Shown here: piece by piece, positions 7,030 to 15,030 of the stretch
Layout: each line of letters starts with the position of its first letter
How positions within the stretch are numbered: the stretch's first letter is position 1
Assembly: GCA_026394265.1 (NCBI GenBank)
Contig: JAPKYO010000005.1
Span: 1 to 44,329 of the forward strand
Direction of reading: 5' to 3'
From: Candidatus Bathyarchaeota archaeon
GTDB lineage: Archaea; Thermoproteota; Bathyarchaeia; TCS64
Length of the DNA: 44,329 nt
Notes under the pieces: generated by a model
Told to the model about the DNA's origin: nothing
The model's input: the letters and a program-made list of their open reading frames with translations, nothing else
Databases searched by the model: none
Made by a program: the position numbers and the translations under genes

Positions 7030-8283
7030 ATGAGGGAAGCGGAGAAGCAGGTCATAGACGCCATCGACGTCGACGGCCTCGTCGAGTACCTGTGCGAGTT
7101 GATCTCGTTCCCCAGCGTCGGCGGGCAGGAATCCGCCGCGCAGAAGAACATCGCCAAGAAGATGAAGGCACTGGGACTCAGCGTCGAGACGTGGGACGTC
7201 GACTTCGAGAAGATCAGGGGCCACCCAGCCTTCAGCATGCCCATCCCCAGGAAGGAGGGCATCGGGGTCCTCGGCAGCTACGGCGAGGGCAAGGGCAGGA
7301 GCCTGATGGTCAACGGGCACATAGACGTCGTCTCCCCCGGCGACGAGTCGAAGTGGAGGTACCCGCCGTGGAAGGGCACCGTCGCGGACGGACGCGTCTA
7401 CGGGCGCGGCTCAGCCGACATGAAGGGGGGAATAGTCGCCGCCCTCTACGCCATGAAGGCCATCGTCGACTCAGGCACCCCCATCAAGGGCAAGATGATG
7501 CTCGAGACCGTCATCGGCGAGGAGGACGGGGGAGTAGGCGCCCTCGACGCTGTCCTCAGGGGCTACAGGGCAGACGCCGCGATCGTGCCCGAGCCCAGCG
7601 AGTTGAGCGTGGTCCCCGCCCACGCGGGCGTCATGGCATTCAGGGTCACTGTTCAGGGTAAGGCGGCGCACGCGAGCCTGCGCACGGACGGCGTCAGCGC
7701 CATAGACAAGTTCCTGCCCCTCTACGAGGCGCTGAAGAGGCTCGAAACCGAGAGGAACACGCGCATCAAGGACCCCCTATACGCGGGCTACGACATACCC
7801 TCCCCGCTCAGCATCGGCAAGATAGTCGGCGGCGAGTGGCCCGGCACCGTCCCCGAGAACCTCTACTTCGAGGGGCGGGTGGGAGTTCATACAGACGAGA
7901 CCTGTGATTTGGTGAAGAAGCAGCTCGAATCCGCCGTGAGGAGGGCGGCGGACGCGGACCCCTGGCTCAAGACACACCAGCCCCGCGTCGACTGGAACGG
8001 GTACCGCTTCGACCCCGCCAAGATACCCGCGGACCACCCGATAATGGAGACGGTGAAGGAGGCGTACAGGGACGTCTCGGGCTCCACGCCGAGGGTCGAG
8101 GGGAAGACGTACAGCAGCGACATGCGCCTGCTCGTCAACCTCGGAAATACACCCACGATGATATTCGGCCCCGGGGAACTGAGGCAGGCTCACACCGCCA
8201 ACGAGTCCGTGAGCGTCGAGAGCCTCGAGGCGGCGGCGAAGACATACGCCCTCGCCATTCTACGCTGGTGCAACCAGCAGTAG
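7030..8283 (+). CDS. M20-family metallohydrolase (ArgE/DapE-type deacylase)
   Basis: 417-residue dizinc amidohydrolase of the ArgE/DapE/ACY1/CPG2 group. Zinc and catalytic residues are visible: NGHIDVVSPGD (His ligand and following Asp), GSADMKGG (bridging Asp), GEEDGG (general-base Glu and ligand Glu), VPEPSE (ligand Glu) and C-terminal QAHTANESV (His ligand). The inserted dimerisation domain lies at about residues 195-310. It cleaves an N-acyl amide, but the substrate (acetylornithine, succinyl-diaminopimelate or an acyl-amino acid) is not clear. ATG 7030 is chosen because family similarity begins there; a TTG 19 codons earlier at 6973 is the alternative. Confidence 0.88.
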   Translation: MREAEKQVIDAIDVDGLVEYLCELISFPSVGGQESAAQKNIAKKMKALGLSVETWDVDFEKIRGHPAFSMPIPRKEGIGVLGSYGEGKGRSLMVNGHIDVVSPGDESKWRYPPWKGTVADGRVYGRGSADMKGGIVAALYAMKAIVDSGTPIKGKMMLETVIGEEDGGVGALDAVLRGYRADAAIVPEPSELSVVPAHAGVMAFRVTVQGKAAHASLRTDGVSAIDKFLPLYEALKRLETERNTRIKDPLYAGYDIPSPLSIGKIVGGEWPGTVPENLYFEGRVGVHTDETCDLVKKQLESAVRRAADADPWLKTHQPRVDWNGYRFDPAKIPADHPIMETVKEAYRDVSGSTPRVEGKTYSSDMRLLVNLGNTPTMIFGPGELRQAHTANESVSVESLEAAAKTYALAILRWCNQQ

Positions 8284-8336
8284 CCGAACGCCCTTTTTTA
8301 TGGCGGGTCACGGACTGAGGTTAGGGCGAGATCGAT

Positions 8337-8825
8337 TTGGATGAATATTACCGGATACCGGATTACCCCGACCACATATCGGGCACGGCTGTGCTGGCGC
8401 GTATGCTGGATGGGCTCGGGTTCCGCTTCTACTGGGCGACCGAGGGGCTCAGGGCGGAGGACTACGCCTTCCGCCCGGCAAAAGACACGATGAGCATCGA
8501 GGAGCTAGTCACCCACGTCTGGTCCCTCATGAACTGGGTGAGCAGCTCGGCGCTGAACAGGCCCTACGAGAAGCCGGGGGACGGCCCCGCCGCGAGGGTG
8601 GAGGCGCTAAGGGTCATCCACGACCTCAAGGCGGCGATGCTCGCGATGAGCGACGAGGAACTGGGGAAGCTGCGCATCCGCGATAAGCCCTTCTGGAACA
8701 TTGTGAACGGCCCGTTCTCGGACGCCCTGACGCACACTGGGCAGATCAACAGCTTCAGGAGGCTCGCCGGCAACCCCGTCGCGGGCGCCAACGTCTTCCT
8801 GGGCGAGCCCCCGAAGACGGGCTAA
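8337..8825 (+). CDS. DinB-like four-helix metalloprotein
   Basis: 162 residues, all-helical by appearance. It resembles the DinB/YfiT superfamily: an N-terminal segment with a helix ending in TEGLRAEDYAFRPAKDTMSIEELVTHVW, where the His in VTHVW and a second His in DALTHTGQINSFRRL match the usual metal-binding histidines. Bacterial members act in thiol chemistry (for example bacillithiol or mycothiol transferases), but most have no known function. The start is TTG at 8337; no in-frame ATG fits. It lies 53 bp after the deacylase, possibly in the same transcript, and ends with a plus-strand A-rich/T-poor tract before the convergent SPFH gene. Confidence 0.68.
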   Translation: MDEYYRIPDYPDHISGTAVLARMLDGLGFRFYWATEGLRAEDYAFRPAKDTMSIEELVTHVWSLMNWVSSSALNRPYEKPGDGPAARVEALRVIHDLKAAMLAMSDEELGKLRIRDKPFWNIVNGPFSDALTHTGQINSFRRLAGNPVAGANVFLGEPPKTG

Positions 8826-8833
8826 AAAAAGGG

Positions 8834-10681
8834 CTACTGTGTGCCCGTCTTGCTCTTCTTGAGCATCGTCGCAAGCAGGGCGTTTACGAGGTTACCCGAG
8901 TCCCCGCCGCCCGTCACCTGGACCTCGGGGGTTATCACTATCTTGCCGTTGGCGATCTCCTCGAAGAGCTTGAGGGCGGCGACGTTCTGCTGCCCGAGCA
9001 CCTCGGTCTGCGCCTTGTACGCCGCGGCTATGCCCTCACCGACCTGCTCGTTCTCGTAGGCGGTGCCGTCTGCCTTCGTCTTGGTGGCGTCGCGTATGCC
9101 CTCGGCCTCGCGGCGCGCCGCCTCGGCCCGGTCAGCCGCTATCTCGATGCTGAGCTTTGCGGAGATGACGTTCTCCTGCTGGTTGGCGCGCGCCGTCTTC
9201 TCGGCGACGGCGATGCGCTGCTCCTGCGCGAGCGCCTCCTGCTCGTACTGCTTCTGCTGCTGTACGGCGATCTCCTTCTTGGTCTGGGTTTCGAGCAGCT
9301 GGGTGTCTACGTTGATGTAGGCGATGAGGAGGCCCTGTACCTCGACGTGGTACTTGCTGAACTCCTCACGCGCCTTCTCTAGGGCCTGTAGCTGTAGCTC
9401 GGTGCGGCTGTGGACGAACTCCATGGCTGCCTTCTTGCCGGCTTCGTTTCGGAAGCTGCTGTCGATGAGGGGGTGGGCGACCTGCTCGATGAGGTTGCTG
9501 ACGGTTCCGAAGCGTGCGATGACGAATGGGGCGTTCGGCGGCTGGATGCGTATGATGAGCCGCACGTCCACGTCGAGTTGGAAGCCGTCCTTCGAGGTGA
9601 CCCTGAGTTGGCTGAACTTGAAGAACTCAGTTATCTTCGCGCTCTGGCCGACCTCCGACCTCTCCTTGCCGATGATCTTGGTCTCGGAGGGCCCGGAGGT
9701 TGACGCCCAGTCGATTGTGATGGCGCTCGTCGGCACAAGCTCGGCCTTGTAGGCGATCAGGTTGAGGTTGTAGGTGCCCGGGGCGATTGGGTCCCTGAAT
9801 ATGCCGCGCTGGCTCTTGTCGGTGATAAGCAGCGACTCGACGGCCTCATGTACGGGCTGGTTGAGGTCGGGCGTCACCGATATCGCGGGTGCCATTGGTG
9901 AACTCGCGAGCTCCTTGCCTACGCTGGAGATTACTACGGCCACGTAGCCCGGTGGGACGACGGCGACTGAGTACAGTGAAACGGTGAAGAGCCTCTTGTT
10001 GATGTAGTACTCACCCGGCTGTAGGGTCTCTAGCTGAGGCCCCCTGTAGCCGCCCGCGGTGATGAATGCCTCTCCGTCCTGGAAGTGTTTGTGGTCTCCC
10101 TGTGGCTCTGGGGCGACTATGTAGCCGGAGGGGAGGGGTGTGCCGTCCATGGCGACGACTACGCCGATCATCTCCTTCGGCACCTCGAGCGCCGGTGTGA
10201 GCTCGATCCTGAAGACCGCCGTGTTTATGCGATAGGTTCCGGGGAGCAGTATGTCGATCTGTGGGCCCTTCCTTCCCCCGTTATTCAGGAAAGCCTTGGC
10301 GTCCTGGAAGGAGTTGCACTCCACGTCGTCCGCTAGCAGCCTACCCTTCTGTAGGGAGTGGCCGTCTATGGACTCGATTATGCCGATGCTGCCCTGGGGT
10401 ATCTGTGTGACCCTGCCCTTGTTTATCTTCCAGATTATGGGGAAGCGCCAGTAGAGCCCGGGCATCAGTGTGTCTGCCTGTACGCCGATCTCGCCATCGG
10501 AGGCGATGATCTTGCCCTGTGGGAGCTTCTTGCCCGACATCTTCTTCGTGAGTATCCCGACCTCGTTGTCCCTGACCAGGGCGAAGCCGGGGAGTACGAA
10601 GATGAGCAACAGGACTAGTAGTACGATGGCTATCATTAGGGTGAATATTGCCGAACCGCTTGATAGATCAAACAGCGCCAT
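8834..10681 (-). CDS. Large SPFH/Band-7 membrane protein with tandem N-terminal modules
   Basis: 615 residues. One membrane anchor at about 10-33 is followed by three tandem repeats of about 60-75 residues (starting near 38, 97 and 170). Each runs from a G(I/V)(I/L/V) strand to a Pro-Gly-x-Y turn and an aromatic strand (MPGLYWRFP, LPGTYRIN, QPGEYYIN). An SPFH domain spans roughly 340-460 (FQLDVDVRLIIRIQ, VSNLIEQVAHPLID, SFRNEAGKKAAMEF). Then comes a long Ala/Gln/Glu-rich coiled coil (470-570) and a short C-terminus with GGGDSG. SPFH proteins form oligomeric cages or membrane scaffolds. The modular front half is unlike small stomatins and resembles the big Band-7 proteins of some bacteria. Single gene, divergent from the ATP-NAD kinase-like gene. 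Confidence 0.85.
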   Translation of the reverse strand: MALFDLSSGSAIFTLMIAIVLLVLLLIFVLPGFALVRDNEVGILTKKMSGKKLPQGKIIASDGEIGVQADTLMPGLYWRFPIIWKINKGRVTQIPQGSIGIIESIDGHSLQKGRLLADDVECNSFQDAKAFLNNGGRKGPQIDILLPGTYRINTAVFRIELTPALEVPKEMIGVVVAMDGTPLPSGYIVAPEPQGDHKHFQDGEAFITAGGYRGPQLETLQPGEYYINKRLFTVSLYSVAVVPPGYVAVVISSVGKELASSPMAPAISVTPDLNQPVHEAVESLLITDKSQRGIFRDPIAPGTYNLNLIAYKAELVPTSAITIDWASTSGPSETKIIGKERSEVGQSAKITEFFKFSQLRVTSKDGFQLDVDVRLIIRIQPPNAPFVIARFGTVSNLIEQVAHPLIDSSFRNEAGKKAAMEFVHSRTELQLQALEKAREEFSKYHVEVQGLLIAYINVDTQLLETQTKKEIAVQQQKQYEQEALAQEQRIAVAEKTARANQQENVISAKLSIEIAADRAEAARREAEGIRDATKTKADGTAYENEQVGEGIAAAYKAQTEVLGQQNVAALKLFEEIANGKIVITPEVQVTGGGDSGNLVNALLATMLKKSKTGTQ

Positions 10682-10747
10682 TCCTCAATCACTCCTACCT
10701 TCAAGTATTGGTAACGTTTCCCGCGGTAAAAGGACGCCCCCCATAGT

Positions 10748-10757
10748 CTCTATATAA
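10748..10757. promoter_or_regulatory. TATA-like box in the SPFH / NAD-kinase-like divergent gap
   Basis: CTATATAATC lies 83-93% of the way across the 83-bp gap from the SPFH start. For the plus-strand gene it is too close to a GTG at 10765, which argues that translation begins further in, at a TTG at 10798 or 10816. The stretch is nearly symmetric and may also serve the SPFH gene. Confidence 0.4.
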
Positions 10758-10815
10758 TCAATAAGTGTCGCGGATTCAGTTTAAATCCCCGTCAACCTTG
10801 TTCCATGAGAGGTCC

Positions 10816-11934
10816 TTGAAGCGCCTCGGTTTGATCGTTAACCCCGTTGCGGGGATGGGGGGCCGCGTCGGCCTCAAGGGGAGCGACGGCGCGGAGACGC
10901 TGAGGAGGGCGAAGGAGCTTGGCGCAACCGAGACATCACCAGCTAGGGCTGCTGAAGCTCTCAAGCAGCTCATCGCCATGAGGGACCAGATCGAGCTGTT
11001 CACCTACCCGGGGGAGATGGGGGAGGAGGAGGCGCGATCCGTCGGCTTTGAGCCGAGGGTCTTCGGCAAGATCAAGGCGGGGGAGACGACCTCCGCCGAC
11101 ACGAGGGCCGCGGCGTCGGAGATGGCGGGGCTCGGCGTCGATCTGCTACTCTTCGCGGGCGGCGACGGCACGGCGCGGGACATCTGCGAGGCAATCGACG
11201 GCAAGGTCACCGCCCTCGGCATCCCCACGGGCGTCAAGATACACTCAGGCGTCTACGCCGTCTCACCAGCCGCAGCCGGGGCACTCGCAGCAAAGTACCT
11301 CAACGGAGAAGTAACCTCCGTCCAAGACTCCGAGGTCATGGACATCGATGAGGAAGCATTCCGCGACAACAGGCTCAGCGCCCGCCTCTACGGCTACCTG
11401 CGCGTCCCCCGAGAGGAGGCATACGTCCAGGGCAGCAAGGAAGCGACACCCGTGCAGGAGGACGAGAACCTCAAGGCCATAGCCGCCGACCTCGCCGACG
11501 AGATGCGCCCCGACACACTATACGTCCTCGGCCCCGGCTCAACCATAAGCAGCGTCGCCGAGCACCTCGGCCTAGCTAAGACGCTCCTCGGCGTTGACGT
11601 GGTCCAGGGGGGCAGGATCGTGGCCTCGGACGTGAACGAGGACCAGCTCCTGAAGATCGTCGCGGGGAGGAAGGCGAAGATCGTCGTCACCGTCATCGGC
11701 GGGCAGGGATTCGTCTTCGGCCGCGGCAACCAGCAGATAAGCCCGCGCGTGTTACGCGCCGTCGGCAGGGAGAACATCGTCATAGCGGCGACGCCGGCGA
11801 AGCTCGCCACCCTGCACGGCAAGCCGCTCCTAGTGGACACCGGTGACCCGGCACTCGACGCGGAGCTGACCGGCTACACGTGTGTCGTCACCGACTACGG
11901 CAGACGAGTCGTCTACCGCATTAAGGCCGGTTAG
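10816..11934 (+). CDS. ATP-NAD kinase-like protein (COG3199 type)
   Basis: About 372 residues. The N-terminus KRLGLIVNPVAGMGGRVGLKG and the central LLLFAGGDGTARDI (GGDGT motif) place it in the NAD kinase/diacylglycerol kinase fold, in the branch often annotated as an ATP-NAD kinase-like protein with an inserted region and a C-terminal Rossmann-like part (LYVLGPGSTISSVAEHLG). It probably phosphorylates NAD or a related polyol-containing substrate; the true substrate is not known for this branch. The start is set at TTG 10816 because family similarity begins there and a GAGAGG sequence precedes it. GTG 10765 and TTG 10798 are alternatives in the same frame. It ends 4 bp into the convergent permease gene. 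Confidence 0.82.
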   Translation: MKRLGLIVNPVAGMGGRVGLKGSDGAETLRRAKELGATETSPARAAEALKQLIAMRDQIELFTYPGEMGEEEARSVGFEPRVFGKIKAGETTSADTRAAASEMAGLGVDLLLFAGGDGTARDICEAIDGKVTALGIPTGVKIHSGVYAVSPAAAGALAAKYLNGEVTSVQDSEVMDIDEEAFRDNRLSARLYGYLRVPREEAYVQGSKEATPVQEDENLKAIAADLADEMRPDTLYVLGPGSTISSVAEHLGLAKTLLGVDVVQGGRIVASDVNEDQLLKIVAGRKAKIVVTVIGGQGFVFGRGNQQISPRVLRAVGRENIVIAATPAKLATLHGKPLLVDTGDPALDAELTGYTCVVTDYGRRVVYRIKAG

Positions 11935-13259
11935 CGGCCGAAGTTGTCGTTCCTAGGGTCGTAGGAGTAGCCGAGTAAATTATTAGGTATCAGGTAGAGT
12001 GAACCGTCGTGCAGGTAGACGATTGTTGCGTCCCTGTTGCCGATTACCATGGCGAAATCCTTCACACTTGAGACGGGGATGATTCTCATTGGTGGGTAGA
12101 CGTTCTCGAAGTATAGCTCCCTTGGCAGGTTCGCCGTCGGCGTGTCCGGGTAGATCGTTGCGCCAGCCCGGCCGACCCTGTTGGCGACGTTCACCCACCC
12201 CAGGCGCTCCTCCTCGATCCTGTTTGTCGCCGAGTTAGCGGTCAAAGCAACGAATCCTACCACGACGAGCACAACGGCGAGTATCTTCATGGCCCTGCGC
12301 CAGTCAGCCCGCAGGTAGTTCACTGCCCCGAGCACTGGCTTTTTTATATCGATAAGTCCGCGGGGGATGAGTAGCATCGTGAAATAGATTACGGCGATGG
12401 AGATCATGGGTCGGTATTCACCCATCCATGTGCCGAAGTTGATCTGGAGCCAGAGTGTCCCCAGAATCTCGGTGAAGCCAATAATGTAAGCGGCGGCGAC
12501 TGTGAGCAGTAGTGACTCGAAGCCGCCGAGGACGCCGACGGCTAGGATGGGGATCAGTAAAATGATCACGTCCGGGTACGTGTGCAGGATGGCGGGGAAG
12601 AGTGAACCGGTAAGGCAGGCGAGTCCCCCCGAGACGACCCAGACAAGCGTCCTTACCCTCCACGGGTCGATGCCCTGAACCATCGCAAGCTCGGGGGTCT
12701 CCTCCGACGCCGTCACCCTCGCGCCGAAGGATGTTCTCCGCCACAGCAGCAGGAACGTCATGTAGACTCCCAAACAGACGAGGGGCACGACGAAGAAGAT
12801 CCCATGGAGGCCGAAGAGGATGAAGTCGTAGCCCTGAAAACTGTGGAAAACGAACGAGTTTACGCCGAAAAGCGTTAAAAATCCGTATACGGCGGCGCCA
12901 AGCAGCGCGCTGCCGAATATCTGGGCACCGATTGTGGAGAGGGTGCGCATTACGGCACTGTCACCGCGTCTCTCCATCACGACCATGACGCCCCGATAAT
13001 GCCCAAAGCCAACCAAACACCCCGTTATGAAGGCGAAGACCGGCCCAACGTAGAGATTAAGACCGGAAAGGACGGTGTATCCGGTCACGAAGACGCCGAG
13101 CCCCAAGTACGTAATTATGGAGAAATCCGGAATCCCCGATGCCCTGTGCCTAAGGGTGAGCGCAAGACCCAGCAGCGAGAGAAGCCCCGCGTAGCAGAGG
13201 GTAGTCAGATAGATGGTATCCAAGCCCAAGTGTAATTTTCCCGTGAAGATATAAAACAT
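11931..13259 (-). CDS. LivH/LivM-type permease homologue with extra C-terminal domain (copy 1)
   Basis: 442 residues. Residues 1-310 look like a branched-chain amino acid ABC permease: eight or more membrane segments, GIPDFSIITYLG near the N-terminus, FGARVTASEETPELAMVQGIDPWRVRTLVWVVSGGLA (the EAA-type loop), and an ending in IPRGL. Unlike ordinary LivH/LivM it continues with another membrane helix (about 325-342) and an outer domain of about 100 residues (GWVNVANRVGRAGATIYPDT, then YFENVYPP, then YDPRNDNFGR at the end). No binding protein or ATPase gene is near. A paralogue lies 23 bp upstream with the same architecture. Substrate unknown. Confidence 0.8.
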   Translation of the reverse strand: MFYIFTGKLHLGLDTIYLTTLCYAGLLSLLGLALTLRHRASGIPDFSIITYLGLGVFVTGYTVLSGLNLYVGPVFAFITGCLVGFGHYRGVMVVMERRGDSAVMRTLSTIGAQIFGSALLGAAVYGFLTLFGVNSFVFHSFQGYDFILFGLHGIFFVVPLVCLGVYMTFLLLWRRTSFGARVTASEETPELAMVQGIDPWRVRTLVWVVSGGLACLTGSLFPAILHTYPDVIILLIPILAVGVLGGFESLLLTVAAAYIIGFTEILGTLWLQINFGTWMGEYRPMISIAVIYFTMLLIPRGLIDIKKPVLGAVNYLRADWRRAMKILAVVLVVVGFVALTANSATNRIEEERLGWVNVANRVGRAGATIYPDTPTANLPRELYFENVYPPMRIIPVSSVKDFAMVIGNRDATIVYLHDGSLYLIPNNLLGYSYDPRNDNFGR

Positions 13260-13282
13260 GACGTAGCGGCTCGGACTACGTG

Positions 13283-14638
13283 TTAGCGCCCGTAGTTGTC
13301 TCTGCTTGGGTAGTAGACGTAGCCGAGCGTGTGGTCGATGATGAGGTAGAGGGCGTCATCGTGCCTGTAGACGAGTGTGGCCTGCCGGTCCTTGATGATC
13401 CGGGTGAATTCGATCAGCGAGGAGACGGTGTTCATCTGGTCGGGTGGGTAGACGTTCTCGAAGTACATGCTGGAGGGTAGGCTGGGGTCGTGCGTGTCAG
13501 GGTAGATCCTTGCCCCCGCGACCCCGACCCTGTTCGCGGCGTTCACCCAGCCCGCCGTCGTCCTCTCCATCGAGGCCTCCACCGATTTTACGTAGACGAT
13601 GTCGGATACCACAACCATGCCGACGAGTGCCAGGACGACGAAGGACACGACGAACAGCCTGCGCCTGACGGGTTTTACGCCCTCCCTGATGTCCACGTAT
13701 AGCTCCTTCACCTCGACTAGCCCGCGTGGGATGAGGAGCATCCCGAAGTAGATGAGAGCCACTGATATCAGCGGCCTGTACTCGCCGAACCACGCCCCGA
13801 AGTTGATCTGTCCCCAGAGTGTACCAAGTATCTCCCCGAATCCGACGATGTACGCGGCGATGACCGCGATGAGTAGCGACCCGAAGCCGCTGAGGACGCC
13901 TACGGCGAAGATCGGCACGAGGAATAGGTACTCCCATCCGGGTGTTATGTGGTAGAACGGGGGGAACAGCGAGCCGGCGACCGCGGCGAGGCCACCCGAA
14001 AGAGCCCAGACGGCGAGCTTCACCCTCCACGGGTTCACTCCCTGGATCATCGCCAACTCGGGCTCCTCACCGGAGGCCGTTATCAACGCCCCGAACATGG
14101 TCCTCCGCGACAGCCTGAGAAACAAGGCGTAGACGGCCACGCAGACGATGGGCACGACGAAGAAGACGCCCTTGTAATCGAACAGCGTGAAGTCGTACAG
14201 ACTCATGCTGTGGAAAATATACGATAGGGGTGCTTCGCGTGTCTGGAACCAGTATGATCCGCAGGCGAGCAAAGCGCTGCCGATGATCTGGAGGCCGATC
14301 GTGGCGAGGGAGCGCTTGACGGCGTTGTCGCCCCTCCGCTCCATCACCCCCATTACGCCTCGGTACTCGCCCAGGCCGAGTAGGCACCCAGCTACGAAGG
14401 CGAGCACAGGCCCCACGTAGAGGTTCAACCCCAGCGTCACGGCGACCGCCGACATCGTCACCCCCAACCCGAGGTACACCACGATCGAGAAATCAGGTAT
14501 CCCAGACACCCTGTGCCGCAAGACTACAGCTAACCCCAGCAGAGAAAGAAGCCCCGCGTAACTCAGGGCCATCAAGTAGATGCTATAATCCAACCCAATC
14601 GTAAACTTCTCATGAAGATATAAGATATGACCTAACAC
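13283..14638 (-). CDS. LivH/LivM-type permease homologue with extra C-terminal domain (copy 2)
   Basis: 451 residues, paralogue of the next gene downstream: shared blocks include YAGLLSLLGLA, RHRVSGIPDFSIVVYLGLGV, YRGVMGVMERRGD, FGALITASGEEPELAMIQGV, TLWGQINFGAWFGEYRP, PRGLVEVK, GWVNAANRVGVAGARIYPDT, YFENVYPP and the C-terminal YPSRDNYGR. The conserved C-terminal outer domain in both copies means it is functional rather than an accident. Start is GTG at 14638; alignment to copy 1 suggests the true N-terminus is within a few residues of this. The repeat array A ends 10 bp upstream, so its promoter or leader must lie inside the repeats. Two such permeases could form a heterodimer; the partners are not in the window. 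Confidence 0.8.
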   Translation of the reverse strand: MLGHILYLHEKFTIGLDYSIYLMALSYAGLLSLLGLAVVLRHRVSGIPDFSIVVYLGLGVTMSAVAVTLGLNLYVGPVLAFVAGCLLGLGEYRGVMGVMERRGDNAVKRSLATIGLQIIGSALLACGSYWFQTREAPLSYIFHSMSLYDFTLFDYKGVFFVVPIVCVAVYALFLRLSRRTMFGALITASGEEPELAMIQGVNPWRVKLAVWALSGGLAAVAGSLFPPFYHITPGWEYLFLVPIFAVGVLSGFGSLLIAVIAAYIVGFGEILGTLWGQINFGAWFGEYRPLISVALIYFGMLLIPRGLVEVKELYVDIREGVKPVRRRLFVVSFVVLALVGMVVVSDIVYVKSVEASMERTTAGWVNAANRVGVAGARIYPDTHDPSLPSSMYFENVYPPDQMNTVSSLIEFTRIIKDRQATLVYRHDDALYLIIDHTLGYVYYPSRDNYGR

Positions 14639-14648
14639 GGATCGCGGC

Positions 14649-15020
14649 GAAAAAAGGGGTCAACCCGATCTCCACTTCCGAGACCCCGTTAACCGAAAGA
14701 AGCCATAAAACGGCTCCAATGACATGCCGATCTAGTCAAAAGGAGCACATATTCGCTACAAAGGTTGCCAAAGGGGGGGAGGGGGGGTCACCTGAATAAA
14801 CCAGAAAACAGCTCCTCCCAACCAACGGAGTAATAAAACTGCCCCGATCGGGATCGAAAATGCACAAAAACGTACATAAATCGACCCGAAAATGCACAAA
14901 AACGACGCAGAACTCGACACATTTTCTCAGCGAAACGGCGCAAAAAGACCGCCACGATGCATGTTTTTAGCGACACGCCCTCATCGCGCCTCGAAAAAAG
15001 CATAGGGAGGAGGGGGGACC
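14649..15020 (-). repeat. Repeat array A: end of unit 1, unit 2, unit 3, unit 1
   Basis: Non-coding, T-rich on the minus strand. Read on that strand it holds a remnant of unit 1's end (about 15020-14987, TTTTTTCGAGGCG), a unit 2 (14986-14888), a unit 3 (14887-14773) and a full unit 1 (14759-14649). Unit 1 is 111 nt and begins with GTAGCGAATATGTGCTCC followed by TTTTG; unit 3 is 115 nt and begins with GGGTCGATTTATGTACG. Both have a central GTTTTAT and end in TGACCCC plus a C- or T-run. The same three units occur in array B at 37889-38212 in opposite orientation. Within it an 18-nt direct repeat CGAAAATGCACAAAAACG occurs at 14855-14872 and 14887-14904. Function unknown. Confidence 0.7.
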
Positions 15021-15030
15021 CTTGATCTGC

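Noticed and set aside
10765..10815. GTG start at 10765 for the ATP-NAD kinase-like gene
   Set aside because: A TATA-like box lies only 8-17 bp before it, so transcription would begin after it; family similarity begins at KRLGLIVNP.
14773..15020. CRISPR array
   Set aside because: Units are about 100-115 nt with variable middles, not short repeats with equal-length unique spacers; no cas genes nearby.
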